Shown piece by piece: positions 62,388 through 64,000 of a stretch of DNA of 64,000 nucleotides. Source of the stretch: Phytophthora sp. 'mugwort' (taxonomy: Eukaryota; Oomycota; Peronosporomycetes; Peronosporales; Peronosporaceae); NCBI GenBank assembly GCA_033558025.1, contig JAUCEF010000007.1:5208001-5272000 (forward strand). Direction: 5' to 3'. Position numbers and translations under genes: made by a program. Within the stretch, counting starts at the first letter, position 1. Each line of letters starts with the position of its first letter. The notes beneath the pieces were generated by a model, which was given only the letters and a program-made list of their open reading frames with translations, did not search any database and was not told the origin of the DNA.

Positions 62388-64000
62388 AACGCCCGCCTTA
62401 GTTCTCGTAGCAGCTTCCACGCCCGTTTGTTGTTCCCCTGCCTCCGTCACGCCCGTCTGGGTGCCCGTCTCGCTGTTGATCTCCAACACCATGTCCGCAT
62501 GGCCGTACTCTTGCCGGAAGGGCTGCCCGATGGGATATCGATCTCTGTAGGGGGTATATCTGTCTCGTTTGACAGATTAATTAACTCCGTATGGCCCGAT
62601 CCGTTAACCAGCCGTTCGAATTTACGCTGCTTGAATATGTCGGTCACTTGGCGGAGCGCTTGCATCGCTGTACGATACTCGGACATGCGCACGCCAGCCG
62701 TCGTATCACAAATGGCGCTGGCTACACTGTTAACCTCACGGTACTTCCTATTGTAGTTCCATGGCGTCTGGACCTCTTCGATTACGTTGTCGACTGCAAA
62801 TGACGGGGACGAGAGATCTGGAGGCGGGACCGCTGCGCGAATTGAAGAGAGCAATCATCTTCGATGTAGTAGTTGGGTAAGAATAACCATTTCTTTTCCT
62901 AGCGCCAACCGTATGAAGAAGACGTGAGGACACGGCAATAACCGCGTGATCATAAATAAGCAGGAGCATTCCCACTTTATCTTGTTCACTACGTAGTCAA
63001 TGTGTGGCTCATCGAGAGCGTCTTACTCTATTGATTCGTTCTTGATGAAGTATATGTCCGGAAATGCTTCATAGAAACGGTAGGTGGTATCCTGACGTCT
63101 CGCGTACTGGTATTGCGTCAAAACAGCTTGCAGGCGTGCTAGCTTACAATATTAGCGACGACGGACATTTCGCGATCGTACTCTGGATTATGTACAGTCG
63201 AGACTTTAAAGACGCGATCACGAAAAACTTTTTCTTGCAGAGTCTTGGTAGTACATAATCGACGCAATGCACTCGTCCAACTCCATGAATGAAACGACCC
63301 ACTCCTTCAGTTGTTTCCACGATGATTCGAGCCGATTGTTTTTTTGTTATTCCCACAGCAACAGCATTTTGGCGGTTGTAGCCACACCATAATTCACGAC
63401 AACTATCCCATTTTTTGTGAGGTACACCTCAAATCGATGTGTAGATGAATCCTCATCGCGAGGTTCCCCAGTAGACGTTTCGTCACCAACGCAATCTGGA
63501 ATACTGGCTTCGTATAAGTTTGCCGATGGCCCGCAATGTTGCCGTTTTGCCCATTGTTAGTAAAGAACCGCAGATACGTCCGATGTTTCTCATACTTTAG
63601 CTCCGTCTTCGCGTACACAAGTAGACCGATCGTACTCCGCAGTTGATCTTTTTGTCATAAGGTAAATCCGTAGTCCGATAAAGCTATTTCTTCGCGGAGG
63701 TAGTTGAGGGCGTGAAATTGGCAGATTATGATAGTAGCGTTCGGAAATGAAGTCTTCAGAACGAACATCTCAGTAAAATCTTTGTCGGGCACTGGACTTT
63801 AACCCACACTGGGTTATTCTTCTTGAATTCTTCGAGTGCGGTCAGAAGCGTAGTACGACGTTCGTTCTGAACGAGAGCATGCTGAGCAAACTATCCATGC
63901 CCAAACGCGTCGTGGGCCATAAAAAGAAAACACCTTGTACTTTGCAGCATTAGTGCCATGGGCTGCGTCGATCATGATAACTTCAAAAAAATTGGTCGAA
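62388..64000 (-). mobile_element. MULE transposase, right copy (minus strand, runs off window)
   Basis: This is the reverse complement of 59355-60966, carrying the same DDE core and C-terminal segment in the minus orientation. The N-terminal part lies beyond the window end. Unlike the left copy it is followed in the same orientation by the linker and Ulp1-like module, so this side looks like the original element and the left copy like the inverted duplicate. Confidence 0.9.

Noticed and set aside
1..64000. RXLR- or CRN-type effector genes
   Set aside because: I looked for signal peptide plus RxLR/EER or LxLFLAK patterns and saw none that were convincing; the one secreted protein is GPI-type.
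1..64000. tRNA, rRNA or CRISPR-like arrays
   Set aside because: No cloverleaf with A/B boxes, no rRNA core sequence and no regularly spaced short repeats were seen; the only tRNA-like string is the gypsy primer-binding site.

Overview
The window looks like a piece of an oomycete nuclear genome, most likely a Phytophthora-type or downy-mildew-type member of the Peronosporales. This is judged only from protein families recognised by eye: LURP-one-related (LOR) proteins in a cluster, intron-poor helical-repeat (PPR-like) proteins with mitochondrial presequences, an oomycete-style kinase with an HRDxS catalytic loop, and a transposon mix typical of that group (Ty3/gypsy chromovirus, Ty1/copia, Crypton, MULE, hAT, PiggyBac, PIF/Harbinger, pogo-like). 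No rRNA, tRNA or CRISPR array was seen.

Layout. 1-4.3 kb: the C-terminal end of a PPR-like gene (+), a complete PPR-like gene (-) and a divergently transcribed LOR gene (+). 4.4-31.3 kb: a transposon block. It holds a chromodomain/cysteine-peptidase relic (5.2-6.1 kb), a copia element (-, 6.4-9.4 kb), a complete-length gypsy element with two 1.4-kb LTRs and a 4-bp target duplication (-, 9.9-20.3 kb), a copia gag-protease fragment (-), a pogo-like transposase (+), a Harbinger-like pair (Myb-like ORF plus DDE transposase), a PiggyBac-like transposase (-) and pogo-like fragments (+). 31.5-36.8 kb: the host block resumes with two further LOR genes (+, +) and a 711-aa PPR-like protein (-) that is a paralogue of the partial gene at the left edge. 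The LOR/PPR neighbourhood therefore appears to have been split by about 27 kb of nested mobile DNA.

36.8-54.6 kb is mostly gene-poor. It carries perfect hairpins, a short secreted Ser/Ala-rich GPI-type protein (-, 38.5-38.9 kb), a pogo-like relic, a MULE relic (-), a Crypton (+, tyrosine recombinase nearly readable), a 93-bp minisatellite, a strongly decayed copia element (+) and a diverged solo copy of the gypsy LTR. One intact Ser/Thr kinase gene (+) lies at 54.95-55.82 kb. 57.2-64.0 kb holds a hAT relic followed by a MULE arranged as a large near-identical inverted repeat (arms 59355-60966 and 62388 to beyond the window end). The unique centre encodes, on the minus strand, an Ulp1-like (C48) protease module continuous with the right-hand MULE.

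Host genes with good support are few: two complete PPR-like genes and one partial, three LOR genes, one GPI-type secreted protein and one kinase. Nearly everything else is mobile DNA in different stages of decay. The most unusual items are the palindromic MULE/Ulp1 structure, the chromodomain plus cysteine-peptidase relic, and a gypsy element whose LTRs are young but whose pol gene is broken by a 61-bp tandem duplication and an internal integrase deletion.
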